Shown in pieces: positions 42,316-51,077 of a stretch of 64,000 nucleotides of DNA. How positions within the stretch are numbered: the first letter of the stretch is position 1; every line of letters starts with the position of its first letter. The notes below the pieces were generated by a model, which saw only the letters and a list, made by a program, of their open reading frames with translations, was not told where the DNA came from and made no database searches. Origin of the DNA: Kaistia defluvii (lineage in GTDB: Bacteria > Pseudomonadota > Alphaproteobacteria > Rhizobiales > Kaistiaceae); assembly GCF_026343955.1 (NCBI RefSeq), contig NZ_JAPKNI010000008.1, positions 1 through 64,000 on the forward strand, given 5' to 3'. The position numbers were made by a program, and so were the translations under genes.

Positions 42316-43038
42316 TCAGATCGCGATGCGGGCGTTGGTGCGGCCGTCGGCGGTGATCGAGGCCTGGATATGGCGGACGATCTGGTCGGCATGGGCGCTC
42401 GCCAGCGCATCGGCGCGCTCCACGTCGCGGGCGACGATCGCCGCGATCATGTCCTCGTGCTCGTTGACATATTCGCGCGGCAGCATGTCGTGGAACGACG
42501 AATAGTAGAGCCGCAGGATGCGCCGGCCCTCGTCCAGGAGCTGGGTGAAGAGGTCGGTGTAGTAACGGTTGCGGCCGGCGCGGGCGATCTCGATGTGGAA
42601 ATCGCGGTTGGCCGCGATCATCGCCAGCGCGTCGCGCGCCTCGACCGCCCGGGTGAAGGCCGCCTGCCATTCGCCGATGCGGCGGATGTCGTCCTCGCGG
42701 TGATGCACGGCGGCGAGGCGGGTCGTCACCCGGTACATAAGCGTCAGCGCATCGAAGAACTGCGGCAGGCCGAGGAAGTCGATGTTCGCCACGATGGTGG
42801 CGCGGTTCGGCAGCGTCGTGATCAGGCCCTCGGCGGCGAGGCGGACGAGCGCCTCGCGGATCGGCGTGCGGGACAGCGAAAAACGCTGCGCCAGCTGAAC
42901 TTCGTCGATCGGGCTGCCGGGCGGCAGCTCCAGCTCGATGATGTCGTTCCTGAGCGCCTCGTAGACATGGCCGACGCCGGATCCACGCCGGTGGGCGGTC
43001 GAGGTTTCGACGGTCTGCGCGTCGTTCTGCTTGCTCAT
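42316..43038 (-). CDS. GntR-family regulator, FCD type
   Basis: A 240-residue regulator. The winged helix-turn-helix is at about residues 20-90 (GHVYEALRNDIIELELPPGS, FSLSRTPIREALVRLAAEGL), followed by an FCD ligand domain with EARDALAMIAANRDFHIEIA. It is divergent from the hydroxyproline-type operon starting at 43190; the palindrome TTGTCGACAA at 43124 lies between them and an extended copy at 55097 lies before the DHDPS-family gene at 55201. I infer that this protein controls both promoters. Effector unknown; hydroxyproline or an intermediate is plausible. Confidence 0.92.
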   Translation of the reverse strand: MSKQNDAQTVETSTAHRRGSGVGHVYEALRNDIIELELPPGSPIDEVQLAQRFSLSRTPIREALVRLAAEGLITTLPNRATIVANIDFLGLPQFFDALTLMYRVTTRLAAVHHREDDIRRIGEWQAAFTRAVEARDALAMIAANRDFHIEIARAGRNRYYTDLFTQLLDEGRRILRLYYSSFHDMLPREYVNEHEDMIAAIVARDVERADALASAHADQIVRHIQASITADGRTNARIAI

Positions 43039-43123
43039 GGTGGCGTCCGCCCCTCGCGTTCCGGTGCGGCCTTCTTAGCCAACAATCCGGTTGTGTGAAA
43101 AGTGTCGATGCCGTTTATTTTGT

Positions 43124-43133
43124 TTGTCGACAA
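43124..43133. promoter_or_regulatory. GntR-type operator, copy 1
   Basis: TTGTCGACAA, a perfect 10-bp palindrome within GTTTGTCGACAACA, lies between the divergent GntR gene (start 43038) and the oxidoreductase gene (start 43190). It matches the centre of the 16-bp palindrome at 55097-55112. Confidence 0.75.
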
Positions 43134-43189
43134 CAGGAATGCAGCTCGTTACACATGGTGCATTCAACCAATACAGGATCGTGCGCTTC

Positions 43190-44437
43190 ATGAAGATCGG
43201 CGTGATCGGGGCGGGTATCGTGGGGGTTTCGTCGGCGCTGGCGCTGGCGGAACGCGGCCACGACGTTACCATCCTCGAGCGGGCCGAGGTCGCGGCGGGC
43301 GCCTCACGCGGCAATGCCGGCGCCTTCGCTTTCGCCGATGTGATCCCGCTGGCAACGCCCGGCATAATGCGTCGCGCCCCGAAATGGCTGTTCGATCCCG
43401 ACGGCCCGCTGTCGATCCCGCCCGCCTATCTCCCGAAGATCGTGCCCTGGCTGCTGTCGTTCTGGCGCGCCAGCCTGCCGGATCGCTACCGCGCCGCCGT
43501 GGCCGCGCAGGCAGCGATGATGGCGCATTCGCAGGCCGCGCTGGAACGCCTCGTCGCCGGCCATGCGCTGGAAGGATTGCTGCGCCGCGAGGGCCAGTTG
43601 CAGCTCTATGAAGGCGAGCGCGATTTCCGCAGCAGCCTCGGATCCTGGGAGGCGCGCCGCGACGCCGGCGTCCGCTTCGAGTTCCTGGAGGGCACGGCGG
43701 CGATCGCCGAGATCCAGCCGGGCCTCGCGCCGCGCTTTACCCATGCCGGCTTCACGCCGGACTGGATCAACGTCGTCGATCCGGTGGTATGGACGCGCCG
43801 CCTCGCCGACCTCTTCGAGGCCCGCGGCGGCCGGATCGAGCGCTGCGACATCGGCGCGATCGCGCCCTCCGAGGGCGGCGTCCGCCTGGTTGCGTCGGGG
43901 CAGGAACGGTCGTTCGACCGCGTCGTCCTGGCGGCCGGCGCCTTCTCCGGACGGCTGCTCCGTCCGCTCGGCATCCGCCTGCCGCTGGAGACGGAGCGCG
44001 GCTACAACACCACGCTGCCGGCCGGTCGCTTCGACTTGCGCACGCAGGTGACCTTCGGCGGCCATGGCTTCGTCATCACCCGCATCGGCGATGGCATCCG
44101 CGTCGGCGGCGGCGTCGAACTCGGCGGGCTCGACCTGCCGCCGCGCATGGCGCGGGCCGACGCGCTGCTGCGCAAGGCGGCGACCTTCCTGCCGGGTCTG
44201 GACACGTCGGGCGGCGCGCAGTGGATGGGCTTCCGCCCCTCCATGGCCGACAGCCTTCCGGTGATCGACGCGGCGCCGGGCCATCCCGCCCTGGTGCTCG
44301 CCTTCGGCCACGGCCATCTCGGCCTCACCCAATCGGCCGGCACGGCGGAACTCGTCGCCGATCTGGTCGAGCGCAAGCCTTCCGCCATCGACATCGCGCC
44401 CTACAGGGCTTCCCGCTTTTCGAGCGTTTCAGCATGA
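43190..44437 (+). CDS. FAD-dependent D-amino acid (D-hydroxyproline) dehydrogenase
   Basis: A 415-residue flavoprotein of the DadA/DAO family. The FAD-binding motif is MKIGVIGAGIVGVSSALALA with ILERAEVAAGASRGNAG after it, and the C-terminal part has MGFRPSMADSLPVIDAAPGH and AFGHGHLGLTQSAGTAELVA, which are typical. Next to a 4-hydroxyproline epimerase (4-nt overlap), the best reading is cis-4-hydroxy-D-proline dehydrogenase (HypO/LhpB type), which makes 1-pyrroline-4-hydroxy-2-carboxylate and passes electrons to the respiratory chain. The ATG at 43190 follows AGGA. It is the first gene of the plus-strand operon. Confidence 0.9.
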   Translation: MKIGVIGAGIVGVSSALALAERGHDVTILERAEVAAGASRGNAGAFAFADVIPLATPGIMRRAPKWLFDPDGPLSIPPAYLPKIVPWLLSFWRASLPDRYRAAVAAQAAMMAHSQAALERLVAGHALEGLLRREGQLQLYEGERDFRSSLGSWEARRDAGVRFEFLEGTAAIAEIQPGLAPRFTHAGFTPDWINVVDPVVWTRRLADLFEARGGRIERCDIGAIAPSEGGVRLVASGQERSFDRVVLAAGAFSGRLLRPLGIRLPLETERGYNTTLPAGRFDLRTQVTFGGHGFVITRIGDGIRVGGGVELGGLDLPPRMARADALLRKAATFLPGLDTSGGAQWMGFRPSMADSLPVIDAAPGHPALVLAFGHGHLGLTQSAGTAELVADLVERKPSAIDIAPYRASRFSSVSA

Positions 44438-45435
44438 CCAATCACACCTTCTCCTGCATCGACGGCCATACCTGCGGCAATCCCGTGCGCCTCGTCGCCG
44501 GCGGCGGTCCGCGCCTGGAAGGCGCGAACATGATCGAGAAGCGGGCGCATTTCCTCGCCGAATATGACTGGATCCGCACCGGCTTGATGTTCGAGCCGCG
44601 CGGCCACGACATGATGTCGGGCTCGATCCTCTATCCGCCGACGCGGTCCGATTGCGACGTGGCGGTGCTGTTCATCGAGACCTCGGGCTGCCTGCCCATG
44701 TGCGGCCACGGCACCATCGGCACGGTGACCATGGCGATCGAGAACGGCCTCGTCACGCCGAAGGAGCCGGGCAAGCTTCGCCTCGACACGCCGGCGGGCC
44801 TGGTCACTGTCGAGTACCGTCAGGAGGGCCGCTTCGTCGAGGAGGTCCGCCTCACCAACGTGCCGGCCTTCCTCTATGCCGAGGGGCTGACGGCCGAGGT
44901 CGAGGGTCTCGGCGAGGTGACGGTCGACGTCGCTTATGGCGGCAATTTCTACGCGATCGTCGAGCCGCAGGCGAACTTCCGCGACATGGCCGATTTTTCG
45001 GCCGGCGAACTGGTCGGCTTCAGCCCGAAGCTGCGCGCGGCGTTGAACGCCAAGTACGAGTTCGTGCATCCGGAGAACCCGGCGATCCGCGGCCTGAGCC
45101 ACATCCTGTGGACCGGCGCGCCGCTGCATCCCGAGGCGACGGCGCGCAACGCCGTCTTCTATGGCGAGAAGGCGATCGACCGCTCGCCTTGCGGTACCGG
45201 CACCTCGGCGCGCATGGCGCACTGGGCCGCCAAGGGGCGCCTCAAGGTCGGCGACGACTTCATCCACGAGAGCATCATCGGCAGCCTGTTCAAGGGCCGT
45301 GTCGAGGCGGCGGTGAAGGTCGGCGATCGCGACGCCATCATCCCCTCGATCGGCGGCTGGGCGCGCCAGACCGGCTTCAGCACGATCTTCATCGACGATC
45401 GCGACCCCTATGCGCACGGCTTCACGGTGATCTGA
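44434..45435 (+). CDS. 4-hydroxyproline 2-epimerase (proline racemase family)
   Basis: A 333-residue cofactor-free epimerase that inverts trans-4-hydroxy-L-proline to cis-4-hydroxy-D-proline. Both catalytic cysteines are visible: Cys90 in SGCLPMCGHGTIG and Cys253 in DRSPCGTGTSAR, which separates it from the Ser/Thr dehydratase branch. FSCIDGHTCGNPVRLVAGGG is the usual N-terminus. Its ATG overlaps the dehydrogenase gene by 4 nt, so the two pathway steps are made together. The length agrees with known 4HypE enzymes (around 330). Cytoplasmic. Confidence 0.93.
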   Translation: MTNHTFSCIDGHTCGNPVRLVAGGGPRLEGANMIEKRAHFLAEYDWIRTGLMFEPRGHDMMSGSILYPPTRSDCDVAVLFIETSGCLPMCGHGTIGTVTMAIENGLVTPKEPGKLRLDTPAGLVTVEYRQEGRFVEEVRLTNVPAFLYAEGLTAEVEGLGEVTVDVAYGGNFYAIVEPQANFRDMADFSAGELVGFSPKLRAALNAKYEFVHPENPAIRGLSHILWTGAPLHPEATARNAVFYGEKAIDRSPCGTGTSARMAHWAAKGRLKVGDDFIHESIIGSLFKGRVEAAVKVGDRDAIIPSIGGWARQTGFSTIFIDDRDPYAHGFTVI

Positions 45436-45488
45436 CAAGGCGGGATCGAACCCGCCGCATCCGGCGCGCACCCTTCACGAGGACTTCC

Positions 45489-46724
45489 ATGACTGACATC
45501 GCACTGATCAATGCCCGGCTTCCCGATCTCGACGCGGAGAGCCTCGGCGCGCCGACGACCGTGGTCGTCCGCAACGGCCGCGTCGCCGAGATCGGCGGCG
45601 CCGCGCCCGAGGGCATGCCGCGCTACGACCTCGCCGGCCGCACGCTGATGCCGGGCCTGATCGACTGCCATTTCCACGTCGTCGCCCATTCGCTCGATCT
45701 CTGGTCCAACGTCACCGCGCCGGATTCGCTGGCGGCATTGCGCGCCGCGAAGATCATGCAGGGCCTGCTCGACGCCGGCTTCACCACGGTGCGCGACCTC
45801 GGCGGCGCCGACATCGGCCTGGTGCGCGGCGTCGAGGAGGGGCTGATCGACGGCCCCGATCTCGTCATCTGCGGCAAGGGCTTGTCCATGACGGGCGGCC
45901 ACTGCGACCTGCGCGCCCGCACCGACATCCGTCCGGACGCGATGGGCTGGCGGCTCGCCAATATGGGCGTTCTGGTCGACGGCGTCGACGACGTCCGCCG
46001 CGCCTGCCGCAAGATGCTGAAGGAAGGCGCCCGCTTCATCAAGGTGATGGCGAATGGCGGCGTCGCCTCGCCGAACGACCCGATCGACTCGCTGCAATAT
46101 TCGGACGACGAGATCCGCGTCATGGTCGAGGAGGCCGGAAATGCCGGCACCTATGTCTCGGCGCACACCTATAGCGACGCCTCGATCCGCCGCTGCGTGA
46201 AGCTTGGCGTCAAGTCGCTCGAGCATTGCAACCTGATCGGGGCGGAGACGGCGGCGATGGCCGCCGAGGCCGGCTGCACCGCCGTTCCGACGCTCGCCGC
46301 CTATGAGGGCCTGAAATTCGAGGGCGCCGCGCTCGGCCTCGGTCCGGCCGAACAGGCCAAGGTCGACATCGTTCGCGACAAGGGGCTGGAGTCGCTGCAG
46401 ATCATGCGCGACGCCGGCCTGCCCATGGCCTTCGGCACGGACCTGCTCGGGCAGCTTCGCAAGTATGGCGGGCTCGAATTCGACCTGCTCGCCAAGGTGC
46501 TGAGCCCGGCCGCGATCCTGCGCTCGGTCACCGAGATCGGCGCCAGGCTCTGCCGCCTGGAAGGCGAGGTCGGCGTGGTGGCCAAGGGCGCGCGCGCCAA
46601 CTTCGTCGTCGTGGACGGCGATCCGCTGGCCGACGTGACGCTGCTCGGCCGCCCGGCCGAGACGCTGCGCGCCGTGCTCAAGGACGGCCGCATCGTGCGC
46701 GGCGCCCTGGCGGAGGCGGCATGA
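45489..46724 (+). CDS. Imidazolonepropionase/prolidase-like amidohydrolase (COG1228)
   Basis: A 411-residue binuclear-zinc amidohydrolase. Metal and catalytic residues are in order: His61 and His63 (LIDCHFHVVAHS), probable carboxylated Lys185 (FIKVMANGGVASP), His226 (VSAHTYSD), His246 (SLEHCNLI) and Asp318 (MAFGTDLLG). This is the pattern of Xaa-Pro and related dipeptidases of the COG1228 group. Next to hydroxyproline catabolism, release of hydroxyproline from a dipeptide or an N-acyl or cyclic derivative is a natural role. The ATG follows GAGGA. The next gene overlaps it by 4 nt. Confidence 0.87.
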   Translation: MTDIALINARLPDLDAESLGAPTTVVVRNGRVAEIGGAAPEGMPRYDLAGRTLMPGLIDCHFHVVAHSLDLWSNVTAPDSLAALRAAKIMQGLLDAGFTTVRDLGGADIGLVRGVEEGLIDGPDLVICGKGLSMTGGHCDLRARTDIRPDAMGWRLANMGVLVDGVDDVRRACRKMLKEGARFIKVMANGGVASPNDPIDSLQYSDDEIRVMVEEAGNAGTYVSAHTYSDASIRRCVKLGVKSLEHCNLIGAETAAMAAEAGCTAVPTLAAYEGLKFEGAALGLGPAEQAKVDIVRDKGLESLQIMRDAGLPMAFGTDLLGQLRKYGGLEFDLLAKVLSPAAILRSVTEIGARLCRLEGEVGVVAKGARANFVVVDGDPLADVTLLGRPAETLRAVLKDGRIVRGALAEAA

Positions 46725-47290
46725 TGGCCGTGCCGTTCGACATCGCGGAAGTCGCCGGGATCGTCGCGGGGCCGAACGCTGCCGCGAACCTGTTCGCCTA
46801 TCTGCATGCCGGCATCAATCGCGACGTCGGCTGCGGCCTGTTGACCGCCTCGGTCTACGACATCCCGAACCTGCGCTCGCGCCGTGTCTTCTCGGAGGAT
46901 CTCGCCGCCTATCCACTCGGCAACTTCAAGCGGCTCGACAAGAACCACTATTTCGAGACCGTGCTGGCCGGCAAGCAGGTCTTCTCGTCGACGACGATCG
47001 AGGAGATCGCCGAGGTCTTCTTCGACTGGGAGAAGATCCGGGCGCTGGGCTTCGAGTCCAACATGAACCTGCCCGCGATCGCCGACGACACGGTGATCGG
47101 GACGATCAACCTTCTCGAGAAGCGGGGGCACTACACCGCCGAGCGCGTCGCCAAGGCGCTCGCCTGGCAGCCGATCGTGACGCTCGCCTTCCTGCTTCTG
47201 CTGCGGGATGGCAATCACGAGGCGACCTTCCAGCCCGGCGTTTCCCTCGCCGGCCATAGCGCCATGGAAGAGGCCGCCGCGACCGCCTGA
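46721..47290 (+). CDS. GAF-domain protein, free-standing
   Basis: A 189-residue protein with a single GAF-like domain: GCGLLTASVYDIPNLRSRRV, FSSTTIEEIAEVFFDWEKIR and ADDTVIGTINLLEKRGHYT. It has no output domain, no signal peptide and no membrane segment. It begins ATGATG overlapping the amidohydrolase stop, so it is made together with it. Stand-alone GAF proteins of this kind are often found in hydantoinase or amidohydrolase operons, but I know of no proven role. It might sense the substrate or act as a small accessory subunit; both are guesses. Confidence 0.8.
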   Translation: MMAVPFDIAEVAGIVAGPNAAANLFAYLHAGINRDVGCGLLTASVYDIPNLRSRRVFSEDLAAYPLGNFKRLDKNHYFETVLAGKQVFSSTTIEEIAEVFFDWEKIRALGFESNMNLPAIADDTVIGTINLLEKRGHYTAERVAKALAWQPIVTLAFLLLLRDGNHEATFQPGVSLAGHSAMEEAAATA

Positions 47291-47335
47291 GCCTACCTCT
47301 CGACACAACAAGAACGAGCCGAAAAAGGCCGGGAA

Positions 47336-47358
47336 CGACGGTTCCGTAGGGACCGTCG
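47336..47358 (+). other. Leader hairpin before binding-protein gene
   Basis: CGACGGTTCC-GTA-GGGACCGTCG makes a 10-bp stem with one G-U pair in the 99-nt gap before the importer binding-protein gene (start 47390). No U-run follows. It may shield the 5' end of a processed binding-protein message. Confidence 0.45.
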
Positions 47359-47389
47359 CTGAGATCAAACACCTGACGGAGACATAGAA

Positions 47390-48394
47390 ATGAACATGAA
47401 ATTCTTGACGGCCGCCGCCTTCTCGGCGCTCACGGTGATGACGCCCCTGATGGCGAGCGCCGAGGACGCGCCCGTTCGCGTCGCCTTCCTGGCGGCATCG
47501 AGCCAGAACGGCTTCAACCAGGCGATCTATGCCGGTATCGAGAAGGCCGCCAAGGCGTTCGGCGGCAGCGTCACCACCGAGATTTTCGACGGCGAATTCT
47601 CGGCGACCAAGCAGTACAGCCAGGTCGAGGACCTGGTCGCTGGCGGCCGCTTCGACGCGCTGATCATCACCCCCAACGACACGGTCGGCATCGCCACCGC
47701 GCTCGAGGACGCGACGGCAGCCGGCCTCAAGGTCGCGACCACCTTGTTCCCGGTCGGGCCCGAACTGTCGAACATGCAGCCGCAGGTGAAGGGCCTGACG
47801 ACCACCGTCGCCACGGATCCATCGATCGGCGCGCGCGCCCAGGCGGAAAAGGTCGTCGAGTTCTGCGCCGACAAGAACCCCTGCAAGGTGGCCGTGATCA
47901 TCGGCCAGCTGATCTACCCGTTCGATAATCTGCGCAACGAGACCTACAAGAAGGTGCTGGGCGAGCACAGCAACATCCAGATCGTCGCCACCGGCGAAGG
48001 CAATTACGATCCCAATGCCTCGCTGAAGGCGACGCAGGACATTCTTCAGGCCCATCCGGACATCAATGCCATCCTGTCCAATGCCGACCAGCACCTGATG
48101 GGCGCCGAGATCGCGCTGACCGATGCCGACATCGACCTTTCGAAGGTCTACACGATCGGCGGCGGCCTCAACCAGATCGCGGTCGACGCGATCCGCGCCG
48201 GCAAGTGGAACGCCACGCTGACGCAGGTTCCGGCGTCGATGGGCGCGGCCGCGCTGACGGCCATCGTCAAGAGCAAGCGCGGCGAGACGGTCCCGACCTG
48301 GATCGACGAATCCAAGCTGCGCGACATTCCCCAGATCGTCGACAAGGCCTGGCTCGACGCGCATCCCGACTTCGTCGCCGAGTGGCAGGGCTGA
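47390..48394 (+). CDS. Periplasmic binding protein, sugar ABC type
   Basis: A 334-residue RbsB-family binding protein with a signal peptide (MNMKFLTAAAFSALTVMTPL, cut near ASA-ED). The mature part runs VRVAFLAASSQNGFNQAIYA and FDALIITPNDTVGIATALED, with two Cys in CADKNPCK. It forms an importer with the ATPase at 48469 and permease at 50001. It sits inside the hydroxyproline-type block, where importers are usually of amino-acid or peptide type, so its ligand may be a ring-shaped or sugar-like precursor. Unknown ligand. Confidence 0.9.
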   Translation: MNMKFLTAAAFSALTVMTPLMASAEDAPVRVAFLAASSQNGFNQAIYAGIEKAAKAFGGSVTTEIFDGEFSATKQYSQVEDLVAGGRFDALIITPNDTVGIATALEDATAAGLKVATTLFPVGPELSNMQPQVKGLTTTVATDPSIGARAQAEKVVEFCADKNPCKVAVIIGQLIYPFDNLRNETYKKVLGEHSNIQIVATGEGNYDPNASLKATQDILQAHPDINAILSNADQHLMGAEIALTDADIDLSKVYTIGGGLNQIAVDAIRAGKWNATLTQVPASMGAAALTAIVKSKRGETVPTWIDESKLRDIPQIVDKAWLDAHPDFVAEWQG

Positions 48395-48413
48395 CGCCAA
48401 CGCGTCTTGCATG

Positions 48414-48437
48414 GCGGTGCGGCTCGGGCCGCGCCGC
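48414..48437 (+). other. Hairpin after binding-protein gene
   Basis: GCGGTGCGGC-tcgg-GCCGCGCCGC pairs over 10 bp with one G-U pair, 20 nt after the binding-protein stop and before the ATPase gene. No U-run follows. Confidence 0.6.
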
Positions 48438-48468
48438 TTCCGCCCCGGACCACGAAGAAAGGAAAACC

Positions 48469-50004
48469 ATGTCTGCGGAAGGCAATGCCGTCAGCATTCG
48501 TGGTGTCGTCAAGAGCTTCGGCGGGACAAGGGTCCTTGACGACATCAACATCGATTTCAGAGCCGGCGAGGTCCACGCCCTTGTCGGCGAGAATGGCGCG
48601 GGGAAGTCCAGCGTCGGCAAGATCGTCGGCGGCTACTATTCCGCCGATGACGGCGAGATCACCGTCTTCGGCGAGCGGATCGGCCGGTTCTCCCCGCGCG
48701 AGGCGCTCCTGCGCGGCATCGCGATGATCCACCAGGAACTGCAGCTCGTTCCCGAGCTCACCGTGGCCCAGAACGTCTTCCTGGGTCTCGAGAGCCACCG
48801 CGCCGGCCTGCTGGTGGGCGGCGACCTCGAACGCTTCGCCGTCATCGAGGCGACCTGTGATTTCGGCCTCGATCCCAGGGCCAAGGTGGCAAACCTTCGC
48901 ATCGCCGAGCGCCAGAAGGTCGAGATCATGCGGGCGATCGCCCGCAATGCCCGCGTCATCATCATGGACGAGCCTACCTCGTCGCTGACCGAGGACGAGG
49001 CGGAGCGGCTGCACCAGTTGATCCGGCGGCTGAAGTCGAACGGCGTCACCGTCATCTATGTGAGCCATTTCCTCGATCACATCCTGGCGAATTGCGACCG
49101 CATCACCGTCATGCGCGATGGCCGCGTGGTGCGGACCGCCTCGGTCGAGGGCGAGACCAAGCAGAGCCTCGTCGACAGCATGCTCGGCCAGGCTTCGAAC
49201 ATCATCTGGCCGAGCCTTCCCCCGGCGCCGGCCGAGACGGTGAAGCCGATCGCCGAGATGCGCAAAATCTCGACCGATACCGGCCTGCGCGACATCTCGC
49301 TGCTCGTCCGGCCGGGTGAGATCGTCGGTCTGATCGGGCTGGTCGGCTCCGGTCGCACCGAGATCGGCCGCGCCATGTTCGGCGCCGATCCGATCGAGGC
49401 GGGCAGCTACGAGATCGATGGCGTGCCGCAGCGGCGGCTCAACGTCACCCGCGCCGTCGCCCAGGGCGTGGCGCTGGTTCCGGAGGACCGGCGCAAGCAG
49501 GGCCTCGTGCTGACGCAGACGACGCGGCCGAACATCAGCCTCGCGACCCTGGGCGGTCTCAGCCGCTTCGGCCTCCTCAACCGCAACGAGGAAATGGACC
49601 GTGTCCGCGCGATGATCCGGCATTTCGGCATCGTGCCCGGCAAGGTCGATGGCGAGGTCGCGTTCTACTCGGGCGGCAACCAGCAGAAGGTGCTGCTGTC
49701 GAAATGGGCCGTCGCCAAGCCGCGCCTGCTCATCCTCGACGAGCCGAGCCGGGGCGTCGATATCGGCGCCCGCCAGCGCATCCATGAATTCATCGTCGAG
49801 ATGGCCGCTGCGGGAACCGGCGTCCTGCTCATTTCCTCCGAGCTGGAAGAGGTCATCAACCTCTCCCATCGCGGCTACCTCATGAGCGAAGGCCGGATCT
49901 TCGACGAGGTGTCCTGCCGCGATCTCACCGTGGACGCTGCGCTCAATCGCATCTTCCGGGAGCAGAGCCGCAACCACGACATCCAGGAGACAACCCTGCA
50001 ATGA
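48469..50004 (+). CDS. ABC importer ATPase, two-domain RbsA type
   Basis: A 511-residue tandem ATPase. Domain 1: Walker [16 protein letters not shown], signature LRIAERQKVEIMRA (degenerate) and Walker B VIIMDEPTSSL. Domain 2: GLVGSGRTEIGRAMFG, YSGGNQQKVLLSKW and LLILDEPSRGVDIGARQ. The ATG at 48469 follows AGAAAGGAAAA; the earlier in-frame stretch overlapping the binding-protein gene has no ribosome site. Overlaps the permease by 4 nt. It belongs to the importer at 47390-50975 in the hydroxyproline/hydantoinase block. Confidence 0.93.
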   Translation: MSAEGNAVSIRGVVKSFGGTRVLDDINIDFRAGEVHALVGENGAGKSSVGKIVGGYYSADDGEITVFGERIGRFSPREALLRGIAMIHQELQLVPELTVAQNVFLGLESHRAGLLVGGDLERFAVIEATCDFGLDPRAKVANLRIAERQKVEIMRAIARNARVIIMDEPTSSLTEDEAERLHQLIRRLKSNGVTVIYVSHFLDHILANCDRITVMRDGRVVRTASVEGETKQSLVDSMLGQASNIIWPSLPPAPAETVKPIAEMRKISTDTGLRDISLLVRPGEIVGLIGLVGSGRTEIGRAMFGADPIEAGSYEIDGVPQRRLNVTRAVAQGVALVPEDRRKQGLVLTQTTRPNISLATLGGLSRFGLLNRNEEMDRVRAMIRHFGIVPGKVDGEVAFYSGGNQQKVLLSKWAVAKPRLLILDEPSRGVDIGARQRIHEFIVEMAAAGTGVLLISSELEEVINLSHRGYLMSEGRIFDEVSCRDLTVDAALNRIFREQSRNHDIQETTLQ

Positions 50005-50975
50005 CCGATACGCGTGCAATCCTGGCAGGCGGACGGCAGGCCCCCCGGTTCTCGGTCGCGTCCTTCGCGCGCGAATATGGCGTCCTCGTCATCATCGCCG
50101 CGCTGCTGATCGGCCTGACCCTTGCCTCCGACAGCTTCCTGACGCCCCGCAACCTGCTCAACATCGTCAACCAGAGCGCCCCGCTGGCGATCATCGCCTG
50201 CGCGCTGACCCTGGTGATCATCGCCGGCGGATTCGACCTTTCGACCGGCGCCATCTTCGGCGTCGCCTCGGTGTCGGCCGGCTGGATCGCCGTCAACGTC
50301 GATCCGGTGACGGCGATGATCGCCGGACCGCTGATCGGCGTGGCCCTCGGCCTCGTCAACGGCGTGATCATCACCGCCTTCAACGTGCATTCCTTCCTGG
50401 TGACGCTTGCCACCAGCCTCGTCTATCGCGGCATCGCCATCCTGATCACGGGCGGCGCGCTGATCCCCGTGCGCATTCCGGAGTTCGCCTGGCTCGGCCG
50501 CGAGAAGGTCGGGATGGTCAACATCGCCGTGATCGTCTTCGTCGTGTTCATGCTGGTCATGATGCTGCTCCTGAACCGCACGACCTTCGGGCGGCGCGTG
50601 TTCGCGGTCGGCGGCAACGAGGAGGCGGCGATCCTCTCCGGTATCCGCACCAAGCTGATCAAGATCGCCACCTTCGCGATCAGCGGCGGCGCGGCCGGCC
50701 TGGCCGGCGTCATCACCGTGTCGCGCCTCTCCATGGCCTCGCCCCAGGCGGGCGCGGGCATGGAACTCGAGGCGATCGCGGCGGTCATCCTCGGCGGCAC
50801 GTCGATCATGGGCGGCGCCGGCGCGATCTGGCGTTCCGTCTCGGGCGTGCTGCTGATGGCGCTGATCGGCAACGGCTTCAACATCCTGAACGTGAACCCG
50901 TTCTTCAAGGATCTGACCACCGGCGTGATCATCGTCGTCGCGGTGGCGCTCGCGGCGTCGAAACCGCGCCGCTGA
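50001..50975 (+). CDS. ABC importer permease, RbsC type
   Basis: A 324-residue CUT2-class permease with nine to ten hydrophobic segments. Family motifs are IACALTLVIIAGGFDLSTGA, VGGNEEAAILSGIRTKLIK and AVILGGTSIMGGAGAIWRSV. It starts ATGA over the ATPase stop and probably forms a homodimer. It is followed by a GC-rich hairpin and the hydantoinase A-type gene at 51078, so importer and enzyme genes are probably on one message. Confidence 0.93.
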   Translation: MTDTRAILAGGRQAPRFSVASFAREYGVLVIIAALLIGLTLASDSFLTPRNLLNIVNQSAPLAIIACALTLVIIAGGFDLSTGAIFGVASVSAGWIAVNVDPVTAMIAGPLIGVALGLVNGVIITAFNVHSFLVTLATSLVYRGIAILITGGALIPVRIPEFAWLGREKVGMVNIAVIVFVVFMLVMMLLLNRTTFGRRVFAVGGNEEAAILSGIRTKLIKIATFAISGGAAGLAGVITVSRLSMASPQAGAGMELEAIAAVILGGTSIMGGAGAIWRSVSGVLLMALIGNGFNILNVNPFFKDLTTGVIIVVAVALAASKPRR

Positions 50976-50983
50976 TCCTTCGC

Positions 50984-51002
50984 GGGCGCGCCCGGCGCGC
51001 CC
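50984..51002 (+). other. GC-rich hairpin after permease gene
   Basis: GGGCGCGCC-c-GGCGCGCCC is a perfect inverted repeat 9 nt after the permease stop. No T-run follows; it may limit read-through into the hydantoinase genes. Confidence 0.4.
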
Positions 51003-51077
51003 CCATTCGCTTCCGGCTCCCGCGACGGCCCGACGGTCGTCGCAGGCATCGGCACTCATTTGCCCGAGAGGTCGTTC

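Noticed and set aside
41910-42410. Intact XRE regulator gene
   Set aside because: The middle of the protein is missing and the cupin part changes frame twice, so I call it a pseudogene.
47336-47358. Rho-independent terminator before the binding-protein gene
   Set aside because: The hairpin has no following T-run and the genes around it belong to one functional block; kept only as a leader hairpin.
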